A DNA stretch of 6,198 nt from UBA1067 sp963661055 (GTDB taxonomy: Bacteria; Verrucomicrobiota; Kiritimatiellia; RFP12; UBA1067): contig CAVLAC010000110.1 in assembly GCA_963661055.1 (NCBI GenBank), positions 1 to 6,198 on the forward strand, given 5' to 3'. Every line of letters begins with the position of its first letter. Position 1 is the first letter of the stretch. Shown here piece after piece: positions 5,039 through 6,198 of the stretch. Below the pieces are notes generated by a model that saw only the letters and a program-made list of their open reading frames with translations, had not been told where the DNA came from and made no database searches. The position numbers and the translations under genes are program-made.

Positions 5039-6054
5039 AGAACCTGTATGTGCACTTCCCGTTTTGCCGCGGGAAGTGTGCATACTGTTCCCTTTATTCA
5101 CGCGCGGGGTCGACGGAACGCGCCCGCGCGGACTATGTGGCAGGGCTCTGCACGGCACTTAAGCGCGGCACTCACAAGCGCGATACTCCCTTTAGCACAG
5201 TCTACTTTGGCGGAGGCTCTCCCGCGCTTTGTGATTTAAAGCCACTTTTTGCCGCGCTTAAGCCACATTTAGATTCCGAGACGGAGTTCACGGTGGAGTT
5301 GCATCCGCTTGATGTGACGGAGTCACTATTAGAAGAACTAAAGAAGGGTGGCATAACGCGCGTCTCGATGGGTGTACAGTCCCTCGATGATGCGGTTTTG
5401 CGTCAGATGGGGCGCGGCTATACGGCGGATGAGGCGGCGCGGCGTTTCGCGCTTCTGCGCAAACATTTCCCAAATGCGGGCATTGACCTCATTGTGGGAT
5501 GGCCCAACGATAAAACGGAATCCTCCTATCATGGACAGCACCTCGCGGACTGGGGGCTACGGCATTGTTCCGTCTATTCACTTATCTTAGAGCCCAATAC
5601 CCACCTTGCGCGGCAGGTCACCGAGGGTCGCCTAGTGCTCCCAACGGACGACGCAGTGCTGGATGAGGTCCGTCGCGTCGCGGCGAAATTGGAATTCCTC
5701 GGGCTTGAGCGCTACGAGATATCCAATTATGCCGTGCGCGGCAGTGAGTGCCGCCATAATCTTGCCGTCTGGCGCGGTGAGGATTATTGGGGACTTGGCG
5801 AGGGGGCGTACGGACGCCTCGGATGCCTTCGCACACCCTCGGGCGAGCGACTTTCGGTCGAAGAAGACCGTAAAGAACGGACGCTTTTTCGCTTGCGGAC
5901 ACGCGAGGGGCTTGATACAACGATGTATCCTGTCTGGCGACCCGCGCTTGAGCGCAATGTCGCGGCAGGACTTCTGACGCGGCGCGGCAATGTCTATTAC
6001 CTAACGACGCGCGGAACAGAAGTCTGTGATGCCATCCTCGAAGAGCTCGTCTAA
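4984..6054 (+). CDS. hemW: HemW-like radical SAM protein (heme chaperone family)
   Basis: The 356-residue protein belongs to the HemN/HemW radical SAM family. The [4Fe-4S]/SAM motif is CRGKCAYC (Cys28, Cys32, Cys35). It is followed by GGGSP (76-80), ELHPLDVT (105-112), RVSMGVQSLDD (126-136), IDLIVGWP (167-174), YSLILEPNTHLAR (198-210), and YEISNYAV (244-251) with ECRHNLAVWRGEDYWGLGEGA (255-275). Serine after Cys35 then Leu, with no fourth cysteine at CxxCxC, favours HemW (heme delivery) over the coproporphyrinogen dehydrogenase HemN. HemW's HNxxYW heme motif reads HNLAVW and the usual GPGAHS reads GEGAYG, so the exact role is uncertain. The C-terminus is somewhat short compared with E. coli (378). 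The start is unclear: GTG 4984 lies inside metK (55-base overlap) with no evident ribosome site, and the homologous part begins near residue 20. The alternative starts are CTG 5044 and GTG 5050. Co-transcription with metK is likely. Confidence 0.85.
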   Translation: MGKVEQDGASEEALQSQVKNLYVHFPFCRGKCAYCSLYSRAGSTERARADYVAGLCTALKRGTHKRDTPFSTVYFGGGSPALCDLKPLFAALKPHLDSETEFTVELHPLDVTESLLEELKKGGITRVSMGVQSLDDAVLRQMGRGYTADEAARRFALLRKHFPNAGIDLIVGWPNDKTESSYHGQHLADWGLRHCSVYSLILEPNTHLARQVTEGRLVLPTDDAVLDEVRRVAAKLEFLGLERYEISNYAVRGSECRHNLAVWRGEDYWGLGEGAYGRLGCLRTPSGERLSVEEDRKERTLFRLRTREGLDTTMYPVWRPALERNVAAGLLTRRGNVYYLTTRGTEVCDAILEELV

Positions 6055-6066
6055 TTCAACTTTCTC

Positions 6067-6099
6067 TACAATTCCACGCTCTACGCGGCAAAAATTGTA
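6067..6099. terminator. Inverted repeat after the hemW-like gene, possible terminator
   Basis: TACAATT (6067-6073) and AATTGTA (6093-6099) are a perfect 7-bp inverted repeat beginning 12 bases after the stop codon. Inside, CC (6074-6075) can pair with GG (6087-6088) and CG (6077-6078) with CG (6084-6085), around a short loop. No T-run follows. It could end or stabilise the metK-hemW transcript, or be a protein-binding dyad. Confidence 0.35.
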
Positions 6100-6119
6100 C
6101 ATCCAGTGTAAAAGTCGAA

Positions 6120-6141
6120 CCTTAATCTTACAGGATTAGGG
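6120..6141. repeat. Short hairpin in the right-hand intergenic region
   Basis: CCTTAATC (6120-6127) and GATTAGGG (6134-6141) pair over eight positions with one G-T wobble and a 6-base loop. T-rich sequence (6153-6157) follows only after 11 bases. The stretch 6055-6198 is otherwise without any supportable gene. It may contain the control region of a gene beyond the window. Confidence 0.25.
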
Positions 6142-6198
6142 GCGGATTTATGTTTTTGGGGGCTCTGGAGCGCGGCAAATAGGCGTTGGCACGCTTTT

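Noticed and set aside
6150..6182. Tiny open frame ATG...TAG of ten residues (MFLGALERGK) after an AGGGG stretch
   Set aside because: Too short to support, with no promoter close upstream. The GGGG belongs to a repeated intergenic word, so the resemblance to a ribosome site is probably chance.

Overview
The window is ordinary bacterial DNA with five complete genes, all on the + strand, plus the possible 3' end of a sixth at the left edge. Three near-identical, consensus-quality -10 boxes (TGGTATAATAG) divide it into three transcription units. Composition is mixed: positions 1-2830 are AT-richer, while nagB, metK and the hemW-like gene are GC-richer and favour CGC for arginine. The organism cannot be fixed from this sequence. 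An uncultured host-associated bacterium, possibly of the Verrucomicrobiota/Kiritimatiellae side of the PVC group, is only a guess from style.

Layout. 1-150: possible end of an upstream reading frame (stop 53-55), a short hairpin, then a promoter. 151-2829: a tight three-gene operon made of a DNA cytosine-5 methyltransferase, a PD-(D/E)XK restriction endonuclease resembling the NgoBV/NlaIV family, and an ASCH-domain protein. This is a type II restriction-modification system with an unexpected third gene. 2830-2934: promoter region for nagB. 2935-3708: glucosamine-6-phosphate deaminase. 3709-3844: metK promoter and a roughly 75-base leader with possible RNA structure. 3845-5038: S-adenosylmethionine synthetase. 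4984-6054: HemW-like radical SAM protein overlapping the end of metK. 6055-6198: non-coding, with one inverted repeat and one weaker hairpin.

How the genes work together. The methyltransferase should protect host DNA at the sites the endonuclease cuts, and one promoter drives both. The ASCH protein is probably co-translated with them and may handle or sense a modified base or nucleoside, which is inference. NagB links amino-sugar catabolism to glycolysis. MetK makes the SAM used by the methyltransferase and by the radical SAM enzyme encoded immediately downstream of it. The restriction-modification operon looks like an acquired cassette beside housekeeping genes. No transposase, integrase, tRNA, rRNA or CRISPR array is visible, and no uncovered stretch exceeds 300 bases.
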